A DNA stretch of 6,726 nt from Clostridioides sp. (GTDB taxonomy: Bacteria; Bacillota; Clostridia; Peptostreptococcales; Peptostreptococcaceae): the NCBI GenBank assembly GCA_031272305.1, contig JAISUA010000020.1, positions 1 through 6,726 of the forward strand, in the 5' to 3' direction. This document shows positions 1-6,036 of this stretch, one piece after another. The notes below the pieces were generated by a model. That model saw nothing but the letters and a program-made list of their open reading frames with translations. It did not search any database and was not told the DNA's origin. A program made the position numbers and the translations under genes. The number at the start of each line of letters is the position of its first letter. The first letter of the stretch is position 1.

Positions 1-354
1 TAAAAGTGGAGCATATCTTATTTCTATATATTTTATATTTTCATTCGCACAATCTTCAAGAAGTTCCAACGTTATTCGTTTGATATTTAAATACGTTTGC
101 ATAATTAAAATCGGATAATCAAAACATTTTAGATATTCATTGAGAGAAGTTGTGTTTAAAGGTGCAATACATTGTTTCTTGATAAAGTTTTCATCAAATT
201 TTATGTTTTGAAAATTGTAAATATCTTTAATTATGTGAGTGTATTTTTCTGGAGATTGCTGTATTTCATTTAGTAGTTCGCATATTGTACTTGGTCGTAT
301 GCTTCCGTCTAAGTGACAGTGAAGATCTATTTTTGGTAGAGATAAATAATTCAT
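1..354 (-). CDS. add: Adenosine deaminase, N-terminal part (cut by window edge)
   Basis: The first 118 residues of a metal-dependent purine deaminase, which converts adenosine to inosine and ammonia in the cytoplasm (purine salvage). The reading frame is open from the ATG at 354 to the left edge with no stop. The N-terminus carries the family hallmark H-C-H-L-D-G-S (residues 12-18); His12 and His14 are the first two zinc ligands of the adenosine deaminase TIM barrel. Residues 110-118 (IEIRYAPLL) match the conserved strand 'E-x-R-x-x-P' region. The remaining zinc ligand and the catalytic Glu/His/Asp residues lie outside the window. The start is set by an AAAGGAA Shine-Dalgarno about 8-10 bases upstream (near 362-369); the next ATG upstream runs into a stop after one codon. 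A close relative such as an adenine deaminase cannot be fully excluded from this fragment, but the spacing of motifs fits adenosine deaminase. Confidence 0.88.
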   Translation of the reverse strand, partial: MNYLSLPKIDLHCHLDGSIRPSTICELLNEIQQSPEKYTHIIKDIYNFQNIKFDENFIKKQCIAPLNTTSLNEYLKCFDYPILIMQTYLNIKRITLELLEDCANENIKYIEIRYAPLL

Positions 355-411
355 ATCATCATTCCTTTCAGATGTTTTTTAATATTTAGTTACGTTATTA
401 AATTACTCATA

Positions 412-441
412 TTGACAATCATATTGGGCATATTATATAAT
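412..441 (+). promoter_or_regulatory. Strong sigma-A promoter for the small RNA
   Basis: A perfect -35 box TTGACA (412-417) and a perfect -10 box TATAAT (436-441) are separated by 18 bases on the plus strand. The expected start of transcription is near 446-449, exactly where the 5' arm of the RNA's closing stem begins (447). No plus-strand protein gene of usual size follows. The AT palindrome around the -10 could also read as a -10 on the minus strand, but no good minus-strand -35 accompanies it. Confidence 0.75.
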
Positions 442-446
442 ATAAG

Positions 447-543
447 CAAGATAACTTGTGAAGGAAAAACACTGGGTCCCAAAATGGGGTACGTATTTAT
501 ATACTTAGCATTCCCATGTGCCTGGGGTTATCTTGTTTTATTT
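447..543 (+). ncRNA. Candidate structured small RNA convergent to the HEPN gene
   Basis: About 95 nt. Its ends pair perfectly: CAAGATAAC (447-455) with GTTATCTTG (527-535), nine base pairs, directly followed by a U-rich run (TTTTATTTT), so the closing stem can serve as the terminator. Inside, CAC-TGGG (470-476) can pair with CCCA-T-GTG (513-520) as seven pairs with one bulge. CCC (478-480) can pair with GGG (487-489) across AAAAT, and GTAT (493-496) with ATAC (501-504) across TTAT. Three G tracts (474-476, 486-489, 524-527) compete for two C tracts (478-480, 513-515), so alternative folds or a pseudoknot are possible. The RNA starts at a consensus promoter and its 3' tail overlaps the last codon and stop of the convergent DUF3644/HEPN gene. 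It fits none of the common riboswitches, SRP RNA or 6S RNA that I can recall. Proposed role: RNA antitoxin or partner of the HEPN protein (inference). Alternatively it could be a two-way terminator. Confidence 0.6.
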
Positions 544-1503
544 TGACTTTTTTAAGCTCTCAACAAACTTGTTTGGAGCTTTTTCTATTTCTGAAACAAT
601 AAAATCAATAAATTTTTGAGAATATGTAAAATAATTTTGGTTACCTATTATATGCTCATATGCAAATTCTTCATTTTGTTTAACATCATAAAAACAGATG
701 ACCAATTTAAGGACATGAGAATTAAATCCTTTTTGATATCCTATTTTAATTTGTTTTTTCTTTAAACGTTGTGTTACAGCTGTTATAACAGTATTAAAAT
801 TATATTTATGAGTATCAGATGGATCTTTTAATTCTTTTACAATTGCAACTTCATTTTCGGAATCTTTTTTTATACTTACAGTAAAATCAGCCTCATCTTT
901 CTTCTTTGTAATATATAATTTTTGTTTAATGTTAATTGAAAATTTATCAGAATTATATTCATTACTTAAAACATCTACTTCATTTGCTTGTCTGATAAAT
1001 TTTTCTGCTATTTCAGAAGGGTATTTTAATTTTATCTGCTCATTTGTAAGTGGTTCATAAATTGTAGTTATTATTAAAAAATTTTGTGATATATACTTTT
1101 CTATATCTCTATCATGAAATCTTTTAATTTCATTAACAAAATTCAAAACGCAAGCTTGAAAAAGAGGAGCATATTTTAATTCATAATCTTCTGTAATGTA
1201 ATGAGTACTAATGTTTCTAAGCTCAATGATTTTTTCTAAGTTAAGTCTAATTCTTGTATTTTTATCAGTATAAATTTTTTTAACAACATTACTAACACTT
1301 AATGTTCTAGTTGAATCTTCTTTATAATATATACTTTCATTTCTATTTAACAATTCTGCTTTAAGCATTAATTCCCAAGCATTAATAATAAAAAAAGAAA
1401 ATCCTTCTATTCTATATCGAATAGTTGGTTTATTATATATTTCTAATCCAAGAATAAATGCTTCAATGCTTTTATCTACTAAACTACTTTTAAAATCATG
1501 CAT
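538..1503 (-). CDS. DUF3644-family HEPN ribonuclease-like protein (putative toxin/defence)
   Basis: A 321-residue soluble protein with no signal peptide or membrane segment. The N-terminal half (about residues 1-130) is helical and matches my memory of the DUF3644 family (K-S-I-E-A-F-x-L-G-L-E-I-Y-N near the start, N-A-W-E-L-M-L-K-A at 41-49). It ends with L-R-N-I-S-T-H (95-101), which is the R-x4-H active-site motif of HEPN ribonucleases (Arg96, His101); HEPN enzymes cut RNA as dimers. The C-terminal half (about 150-321) is a mixed, lysine-rich region with no motif I can name. The ATG at 1503 follows a strong AAAGGAG about 8 bases upstream. The stop at 538-540 is touched by the convergent small RNA at 447-543. 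HEPN proteins of this size are common in abortive infection and toxin-antitoxin loci, some neutralised by RNA; that role is inferred here from the motif and the adjacent RNA. Very AT-rich codon use suits an accessory gene. Confidence 0.8.
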   Translation of the reverse strand: MHDFKSSLVDKSIEAFILGLEIYNKPTIRYRIEGFSFFIINAWELMLKAELLNRNESIYYKEDSTRTLSVSNVVKKIYTDKNTRIRLNLEKIIELRNISTHYITEDYELKYAPLFQACVLNFVNEIKRFHDRDIEKYISQNFLIITTIYEPLTNEQIKLKYPSEIAEKFIRQANEVDVLSNEYNSDKFSINIKQKLYITKKKDEADFTVSIKKDSENEVAIVKELKDPSDTHKYNFNTVITAVTQRLKKKQIKIGYQKGFNSHVLKLVICFYDVKQNEEFAYEHIIGNQNYFTYSQKFIDFIVSEIEKAPNKFVESLKKSK

Positions 1504-1526
1504 ATACTTTCTCTCCTTTATTTTTG

Positions 1527-1554
1527 ATTATAGTGTAATGTCTTTTTAACTTAA
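1527..1554 (-). promoter_or_regulatory. Possible promoter of the DUF3644 gene
   Basis: On the minus strand a perfect -10 box TATAAT (1527-1532) lies about 24 bases before the start codon, between it and the Shine-Dalgarno. The best -35 at normal spacing is a poor TTAAGT (1549-1554, spacer 16). The promoter looks much weaker than that of the convergent RNA, as would be expected if a toxin must be out-produced by its antitoxin. Confidence 0.4.
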
Positions 1555-1611
1555 TTATAACACCTTGAGAATAAATAATAAATAATTACTTCCTTCCTAA
1601 AAGTCTTATTA

Positions 1612-1699
1612 TTTGATATTTAAGCGGTGAACTATAACTTGGTTAAAGACCAACTTGTAGTTCACTAAAACGAACATCAAACAAATCAATACGATTTGT
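1612..1699. other. Two adjacent hairpins upstream of the DUF3644 gene
   Basis: A long imperfect hairpin has arms 1627-1643 and 1649-1665 (GTGAACTA..AA...GGT and its complement; 17 positions, about 15 pairing) around a 5-base loop. It extends outward through TTTGAT (1612-1617) and ATCAAA (1676-1681). It abuts a perfect 7-bp hairpin, ACAAATC (1681-1687) with GATTTGT (1693-1699), loop AATAC. Neither is followed by a U run on either strand, so they are not ordinary terminators. They could be an operator, an RNA leader element, or the remnant of a small palindromic mobile element. I see no protein gene between 1504 and 1802. Confidence 0.5.
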
Positions 1700-1728
1700 A
1701 ACTTTATTTAATCAATTAATATTCAAAA

Positions 1729-1786
1729 CAATTAAAAATGCAGGTTGAACTCACACAAATCTATGAGAAACCTGCATTTCTAATTG
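1729..1786 (-). terminator. Strong hairpin, likely terminator of the 69-aa gene
   Basis: Arms 1729-1746 and 1769-1786 are complementary over 18 positions with one mismatch (core AAATGCAGGTT/AACCTGCATTT). The 22-base loop contains a further partial match (CTCAC.../...ATGAG). Read on the minus strand, the structure begins 16 bases after the stop of the 69-aa gene and its distal arm runs into TTTTTAATTGTTTT, fitting an intrinsic terminator. The stem is longer than a terminator needs, so a second role is possible. Confidence 0.6.
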
Positions 1787-1802
1787 AAACAAACTTTATC
1801 AA

Positions 1803-2012
1803 CTAAAATTGATTCTTGTCAACTATTCCTGTTGCATCGTTTGCTATTCTCTTTTTATCTATATCTGTTACTTTTCCATTTCCTCTTTTATTCATCATTT
1901 CTTTTGCCATTTCCTTGTTTTTCATTACTATTTCTGTAGGATCTGCAGAATGTAACACTTGATTTGTAAAAGTTAATGAATCTGTCTTATTCTTTTTATT
2001 TTTCTTAGCCAT
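1803..2012 (-). CDS. Small lysine-rich protein, unknown function (69 aa)
   Basis: I do not recognise a family. The protein begins M-A-K-K-N-K-K-N-K and has 13 lysines and two arginines in 69 residues. The middle is likely helical (about residues 28-43, methionine-rich), and there is no cysteine, membrane segment or signal peptide. I place the start at 2012 because an AAAGGGA Shine-Dalgarno (2021-2027) sits 8 bases upstream and the sequence becomes protein-like there. The frame is open upstream to an ATG at 2132, but that stretch is made of 38-bp tandem repeats, whose length is not a multiple of three, and looks non-coding. It is followed by the strong hairpin at 1729-1786. Its basic, short, hydrophilic character resembles the 53-aa protein next to it, so the two may act in the same process; a nucleic-acid-binding role is only a guess. 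Confidence 0.6.
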   Translation of the reverse strand: MAKKNKKNKTDSLTFTNQVLHSADPTEIVMKNKEMAKEMMNKRGNGKVTDIDKKRIANDATGIVDKNQF

Positions 2013-2034
2013 TTTAAAAATCCCTTTCTCTTTA

Positions 2035-2148
2035 GAAACCTTTTTGTTTTTATCGATAAAAATTTTTAGTTCGAAACCATTTTGTTTTTTTTGATAAAAA
2101 TTTTTAATTCGAAACCATTTTGTTTTTATCAATAAAAATCTCTAGAAT
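2035..2148. repeat. Three tandem 38-bp repeats upstream of the 69-aa gene
   Basis: Units at 2035-2072, 2073-2110 and 2111-2148, each exactly 38 bp. Each begins GAAACC(A/T)TTTTG, and most carry a TTTATCGATAAAAATTTTT-like inner palindrome. The unit junctions form TTCGAA palindromes (2070-2075, 2108-2113). The first and third copies differ slightly from the middle one. The array ends only 7 bases from the Shine-Dalgarno of the 69-aa gene, so it forms that gene's 5' leader and promoter region. It looks like an iteron-type protein-binding array or a slippage-prone repeat. Confidence 0.8.
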
Positions 2149-2220
2149 GAATAAATATTTAAAACTTTTCTATTCTTATTTTTAATCATAAGTAGTTCTT
2201 TTACAGAAACAAATATTTAT

Positions 2221-2260
2221 TTTTTATGATAGAATAAACATTTTTATGATAGAATAAACA
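2221..2260. repeat. Perfect 20-bp tandem duplication
   Basis: The 20-base unit at 2221-2240 (TTTTTATGATAGAATAAACA) is repeated without change at 2241-2260. It lies between the two small lysine-rich genes, just past the stop of the 53-aa gene. Read on the minus strand each copy contains TCTATCATAAAA. Perfect identity suggests a recent duplication or a paired binding site two helical turns apart. Confidence 0.85.
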
Positions 2261-2280
2261 AGCTTTAAATTACCAAATAT

Positions 2281-2442
2281 CTATTTCATTCCTATATCTT
2301 TAATAGATTCACTAGCAAGTTCAAAAACATCACTTGCAACATTTTTAGCTGTTTTTTTAGCGTGTTTAGTCGTTTCTTTTACGCCGTTTTTAAAATCATT
2401 CTTTAGTTGTTGTTTCGCCACTGATTTTTTAGAATTTGACAT
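2281..2442 (-). CDS. Small basic helical protein, unknown function (53 aa)
   Basis: The ATG at 2442 is preceded by a textbook AAGGAGG (2453-2459, 10-base spacer), and the frame closes with TAG at 2281-2283. The protein starts M-S-N-S-K-K-S-V-A-K, has 12 lysines in 53 residues, and reads as one long amphipathic helix (about residues 7-49). Lysines lie mainly in the first two thirds and acidic residues in the last third; there is no cysteine and no membrane segment. I recognise no family. It lies 268 bp upstream of the 69-aa gene in the same direction, with direct repeats between, so the two probably have separate control. The strong ribosome binding site is the main support for it being real. 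Confidence 0.65.
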   Translation of the reverse strand: MSNSKKSVAKQQLKNDFKNGVKETTKHAKKTAKNVASDVFELASESIKDIGMK

Positions 2443-2671
2443 TTTCAAATATCCTCCTTAAAATAAAAATATTTTCGTTATTATCTTGCCCAATTCTATA
2501 GTTATTATTTAGCTTCTAAAAATTTTTATGCTTTTTCACATCTAAAAATGCTATTTTTACAAAAATAATATAAATTATAATGAGTTGTATAATAAGTATG
2601 TATATATATGATAAAGACGAAAAATAATATTTAAAATACAAATATAACGTAGGCGATAACTCATAAGTAAA

Positions 2672-2698
2672 ATCGCCCTTGCTCACAACAAGGACGAT
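2672..2698 (-). terminator. Intrinsic terminator of the copA operon
   Basis: Arms ATCGCCCTTG (2672-2681) and CAAGGACGAT (2689-2698) form a 10-bp stem with one G-U pair around a 7-base loop. On the minus strand it is followed by TTTACTT and lies 23 bases past the copA stop. A competing stem, GGCGAT (2652-2657) with ATCGCC (2672-2677), lies just downstream on that strand. The rest of the 2443-2721 gap is AT-rich and shows no gene. Confidence 0.8.
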
Positions 2699-2721
2699 GA
2701 TTTAAAAAATCGTTAATTTTA

Positions 2722-5112
2722 TCAATATATTTTTATATTTTTCAGTCTAAGTGCATTGCTCACTACTGAAACTGAACTTAAACTCATCGCTGCTGCTGCT
2801 ATCATTGGATTTAGTAGCGTTCCTCCAAATAAATACAATACTCCTGCTGCTACAGGTATACCTATTGTATTGTAAGCAAACGCCCAAAATAAATTTTGTT
2901 TTATATTTCTGATTGTCTGATGACTTAATTTAATCGAAGCAGGAACATCCATCAAATCGCTTTTCATAAGTACAATATCTGCTGATTCAATAGCGACATC
3001 AGTTCCACTTCCTATAGCTATACCTATGTCTGCCGTTGCAAGAGCAGGTGCATCATTTATTCCATCTCCAACCATTGCAACAAAATTTCCATTTCGTTTT
3101 AATTTTTCAATCTCTTTTGCCTTATCTTCTGGCATGACTTCTGCAATAATTAAATCCACGTCTACTTCCTTTGCTATTGCTTTTGCAGTAATTTCATTGT
3201 CACCTGTAAGCATAACAACCTTTATTCCCATTTCATGAAGTTTATCTATTGCTTTTTTGCTATTTTCTTTCACAGTATCTGCTACTGCAATTATTCCTAA
3301 TAACGTACCATTTGAAGCAATATACATTGGAGTTTTCCCTTCACTTCCAAGCTCGTCAAATTTAGTACTTAAAGCTTCTACAGAAATATTTTTTTCAATC
3401 ATTAATTTTTTATTTCCTAGAAATATTCTATCTCCATTGATATTAACTTGTATGCCTAGTCCAGATAACGCTATGAAATCTTTTGCCTCAAAAAGTTCTA
3501 ATTCTTTTTCAGTGGCTAATTTCACAATTGCATCGCCAAGAGGATGTTCTGATCCTCTTTCAGCACTTGCTGCAAGTTTTAGAATATATTTCAGACTGCT
3601 ACTTAAATCATCTTTTACTTTATTATTTAAACTACTACTCAAATCATCTTTTACTTTATTATTTAGTTTGTTTTTCAGAATATCTATGATGTCTGCATTT
3701 GCTATTATATCTGTAACTACTGGAGTTCCATTTGTAATTGTTCCCGTCTTATCAAATACAACAGTATTTATTTTATGCGTCATTTCAAGTGCTTCTCCAC
3801 CTTTTATCAATATTCCATTCTCTGCACCTTTTCCTGTTCCAACCATAATTGCAGTAGGAGTTGCAAGACCTAAGGCACAAGGACATGCAATTACTAATAT
3901 TGATATAAAAATTGTAAGTGTAAATACAATATCTTTTCCACCTACAAAATGCCACAAACACGCTGATATAATTGATATTGTTATGACCGTTGGAACGAAG
4001 TATCCTGATATTATGTCAGCAAGTTTTGCAATTGGTGCTTTTTTGCCTTGTGCATCTTCTACAAGTTTAATTATTTGAGCAAGTACTGTATCTTTTCCAA
4101 CTTTTTGTACTTCGAATTTTATAACGCCATTTTTATTTATACTAGCACCTGTAACCATATCACCAATATTTTTTTCTACAGGTATACTTTCTCCTGTAAG
4201 CATAGATTCATCGACAGAAGTATGACCTTCTATTATTATTCCATCTACAGGAATTTTACTTCCTGGTTTGACGATCAATATATCTCCTACCTCTACTTCA
4301 TCTATTTCAGTTTCTATTTCACGACCATTTACAATGACTGTTGCTGTTTTAGGTTGAAGTCCTGCAAGTTTTTTGATAGCTTCAGAAGTTTTCCCCTTTG
4401 ATCTCGATTCGAAATATTTTCCAAGAAGTATCAATGTAATTATGATACCTGCACTTTCGAAATATAGCTGAGGATGAGAACTCATATTCATTTGATGATT
4501 CAAATTTTCTATTGAACTTTCAAGTGTTTTTATTTGATAAGTTGAATATAGGCTGTACAAAAATGCAGCAGATGTACCTATAGCAACTAGAGAATCCATA
4601 TTTGGATTAAGTCCTATCAAAGTTTTGAAGCCATTTTTATAAAATTTATTTCCACAAATCATAACTGGAACAACTAAAATAAGTTGAGCTATTGCATAGT
4701 TGAACATATGCGTGTTTGGATTTATAAAATCTGGCAAAGGTAACGATCCAAATGGTCCTTGAATCATAGGTGCCATTGCTATATACAATAGTGGCACAGA
4801 AAAAATAACAGAAATAATAAATTTTCTAAAAAGAACTTGCATTTCTCTTTCTTTTGCTATTTTGTCTTCATCTATAGATTCTTTATCTTTTTTATCTTCT
4901 TTTATTCCATAACCAGCCTTCTCAACAGCAGCCTTTAATTGCGAGAATCTTACTTTTTCAGAATCAAAAGTAATCTCTGCTTTTTCAGTAGCAATATTTA
5001 CACTACTGCTTTCTACTCCATCAATTTTTTTTGTCACTCTTTCTACGGCTTTTGAACAAGCAGCACAAGTCATACCACTTATTTTATATGTTTTTGTAAT
5101 AATATTAGCCAA
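2722..5112 (-). CDS. copA: Copper-exporting P1B-type ATPase CopA
   Basis: A 796-residue membrane pump that uses ATP to expel Cu(I) from the cytoplasm. It has one N-terminal heavy-metal-binding domain with G-M-T-C-A-A-C (13-19), then eight predicted membrane helices (first pair about 94-155). Other motifs are the actuator T-G-E-S (306-309), the membrane metal site C-P-C (410-412), the phosphorylated D-K-T-G-T (Asp454), the nucleotide-domain S-E-H-P-L-G (521-526), T-G-D-N (636-639), G-D-G-I-N-D-A-P (682-689), and in the last helices Y-N (747-748) and M-x-x-S-S (776-780). C-P-C plus Y-N plus M-S-S marks the Cu(I) subgroup. The start is a TTG at 5110-5112: GAGGTG lies 8 bases upstream, an in-frame TAA immediately precedes it, and a later Met would remove the metal-binding domain. 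A 12-residue tandem duplication sits in the nucleotide-binding domain (484-507). Last gene of the operon, 24 bp after the racemase gene. Confidence 0.95.
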   Translation of the reverse strand: MANIITKTYKISGMTCAACSKAVERVTKKIDGVESSSVNIATEKAEITFDSEKVRFSQLKAAVEKAGYGIKEDKKDKESIDEDKIAKEREMQVLFRKFIISVIFSVPLLYIAMAPMIQGPFGSLPLPDFINPNTHMFNYAIAQLILVVPVMICGNKFYKNGFKTLIGLNPNMDSLVAIGTSAAFLYSLYSTYQIKTLESSIENLNHQMNMSSHPQLYFESAGIIITLILLGKYFESRSKGKTSEAIKKLAGLQPKTATVIVNGREIETEIDEVEVGDILIVKPGSKIPVDGIIIEGHTSVDESMLTGESIPVEKNIGDMVTGASINKNGVIKFEVQKVGKDTVLAQIIKLVEDAQGKKAPIAKLADIISGYFVPTVITISIISACLWHFVGGKDIVFTLTIFISILVIACPCALGLATPTAIMVGTGKGAENGILIKGGEALEMTHKINTVVFDKTGTITNGTPVVTDIIANADIIDILKNKLNNKVKDDLSSSLNNKVKDDLSSSLKYILKLAASAERGSEHPLGDAIVKLATEKELELFEAKDFIALSGLGIQVNINGDRIFLGNKKLMIEKNISVEALSTKFDELGSEGKTPMYIASNGTLLGIIAVADTVKENSKKAIDKLHEMGIKVVMLTGDNEITAKAIAKEVDVDLIIAEVMPEDKAKEIEKLKRNGNFVAMVGDGINDAPALATADIGIAIGSGTDVAIESADIVLMKSDLMDVPASIKLSHQTIRNIKQNLFWAFAYNTIGIPVAAGVLYLFGGTLLNPMIAAAAMSLSSVSVVSNALRLKNIKIY
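3592..3663. repeat. 36-bp in-frame tandem duplication inside copA
   Basis: Positions 3592-3627 and 3628-3663 encode the same 12 residues (N-N-K-V-K-D-D-L-S-S-S-L) twice in succession. The DNA copies differ at four of 36 bases, and all four changes are silent. The insert lies at the start of the nucleotide-binding domain, about 30 residues after the D-K-T-G-T motif, where a surface loop is expected. Confidence 0.9.
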
Positions 5113-5136
5113 TTAAATTACACCTCGCAAACAAAA

Positions 5137-6003
5137 TTAAATTTCTATGTGTCTTTTAATTCCATCTGTCAATACTTCTCCGATGATCATTACTTCTTTT
5201 AAATTGTTATCTTCAAAAGTAGTTGATACTTTTAACACTTTTTTTGAAGGTTGAATTATACTTAAATCCACACTTTCATTTTTTTGGAACGACTTAACTA
5301 TTCCAACAGACATAGTTCCACTTGCACAAGCAGTTTCGTAGAACAGCGTGTCTATCTTTTTCACCCAAACAACAGGCTTCATTTTTATATTATCTTCCAA
5401 CTTTTCTTTTGTTTCTTCTTCTAAAAACATAACTCCTATTGCATCGTCATCATCTATTTCATATTTTTTTATAAAATCCATTGCAACTGTCTTAATGACA
5501 TCGTCTGATTCAAGAATTTTTTTTGTCAATTCTGCTTCTACTACTATATGAGTTATACCATTCATTTTCACTAAATAAACATATTCGTCCAATTTATCTA
5601 CAAAAATATTTTCTGCTTTCATTTTGCACCAAACATTTTTTTTATTAAAAATTAAGGTTTCATCATTTATTCCAGATTCAATTTTATAATCTAAACCTGA
5701 TACTTCAATATTTATCGCTCCTGTTTCACCATTTAAATAATAGTAAGATGCACATCTTGTAGCATTTGCACAAAATTCTCCTCCTGCCATTTTTAAAACA
5801 TATTCTTTTTGCTTTCCTAAATTTAAATCTGTACTCTTTTTTATATTTGAATTTACAAAACCTACTTGCTCTATGTTCTTATGTTTTTGCATAATTTTAT
5901 CGTTTATTATTTTTTTCTCTTCATCACTAAAATCTACACCTTCAACTATTGCTGTATCATTTCCAGAAGGTATGTAAATATAGTAATCAATTAAATTAGA
6001 CAT
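5137..6003 (-). CDS. DapF/CntK-like PLP-independent amino-acid racemase
   Basis: A 288-residue cytoplasmic enzyme of the diaminopimelate epimerase fold, in which two cysteines act as acid and base to invert an amino acid's alpha carbon. S-G-N-D (13-16) matches the DapF N-terminal G-N-D motif. Cys78 in G-G-E-F-C-A-N-A-T-R (75-83 region) and Cys226 in E-T-A-C-A-S-G-T (223-230) sit where DapF has its two catalytic cysteines. T-H-I-V (151-154) matches the conserved His-x-Val stretch. The motifs differ from true DapF (M-C-G-N-G-x-R and A-C-G-T-G) and look more like the histidine racemase branch (CntK of staphylopine synthesis), but the substrate cannot be read from sequence. The start at 6003 has GGTGGTGAG just upstream. 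The gene lies 33 bp after the Rrf2 gene and 24 bp before copA, with no terminator between, so it is co-transcribed with a copper exporter; no CntL/CntM-like genes are present here. Confidence 0.75.
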   Translation of the reverse strand: MSNLIDYYIYIPSGNDTAIVEGVDFSDEEKKIINDKIMQKHKNIEQVGFVNSNIKKSTDLNLGKQKEYVLKMAGGEFCANATRCASYYYLNGETGAINIEVSGLDYKIESGINDETLIFNKKNVWCKMKAENIFVDKLDEYVYLVKMNGITHIVVEAELTKKILESDDVIKTVAMDFIKKYEIDDDDAIGVMFLEEETKEKLEDNIKMKPVVWVKKIDTLFYETACASGTMSVGIVKSFQKNESVDLSIIQPSKKVLKVSTTFEDNNLKEVMIIGEVLTDGIKRHIEI

Positions 6004-6036
6004 CTTCTCACCACCATAAATATAATGATTATAAAT

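Noticed and set aside
474..492. CsoR-like copper operator (GGGTCCC-AAAA-TGGGGTAC resembles TACCCC...GGGG dyads)
   Set aside because: It is more than 4 kb downstream of the copA operon promoter and is explained as a stem within the small RNA.
447..535. The element at 447-535 as only a 3' UTR terminator of the minus-strand DUF3644 gene
   Set aside because: On the minus strand the CAC-TGGG/CCCA-GTG stem is followed by TTTTT, so it may also stop that transcript. However, this does not explain the perfect plus-strand promoter or the end-to-end 9-bp closing stem that starts at its expected transcription start.
1681..1786. CRISPR array or tracrRNA-like element in the hairpin cluster
   Set aside because: No regularly spaced direct repeats, no spacers and no cas gene in the window; the hairpins have different sequences.
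2013..2132. N-terminal extension of the 69-aa protein to an ATG at 2132
   Set aside because: The extension is encoded by 38-bp tandem repeats whose length is not a multiple of three, so each copy is read in a different frame, and a proper Shine-Dalgarno exists only for the start at 2012.
3257..4078. Long plus-strand reading frame opposite copA (273 codons), with shorter ones at 3026-3238, 3483-3689 and 4048-4401
   Set aside because: They lie wholly antisense to a well-supported P-type ATPase, have low-complexity Ser/Phe/Ile-rich translations typical of antisense frames, and no family features.
5348..5551. Plus-strand frame opposite the racemase gene, and a similar one at 6239-6484 opposite rrf2
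   Set aside because: Both are antisense shadows of clear genes, without recognisable motifs or credible ribosome binding sites.
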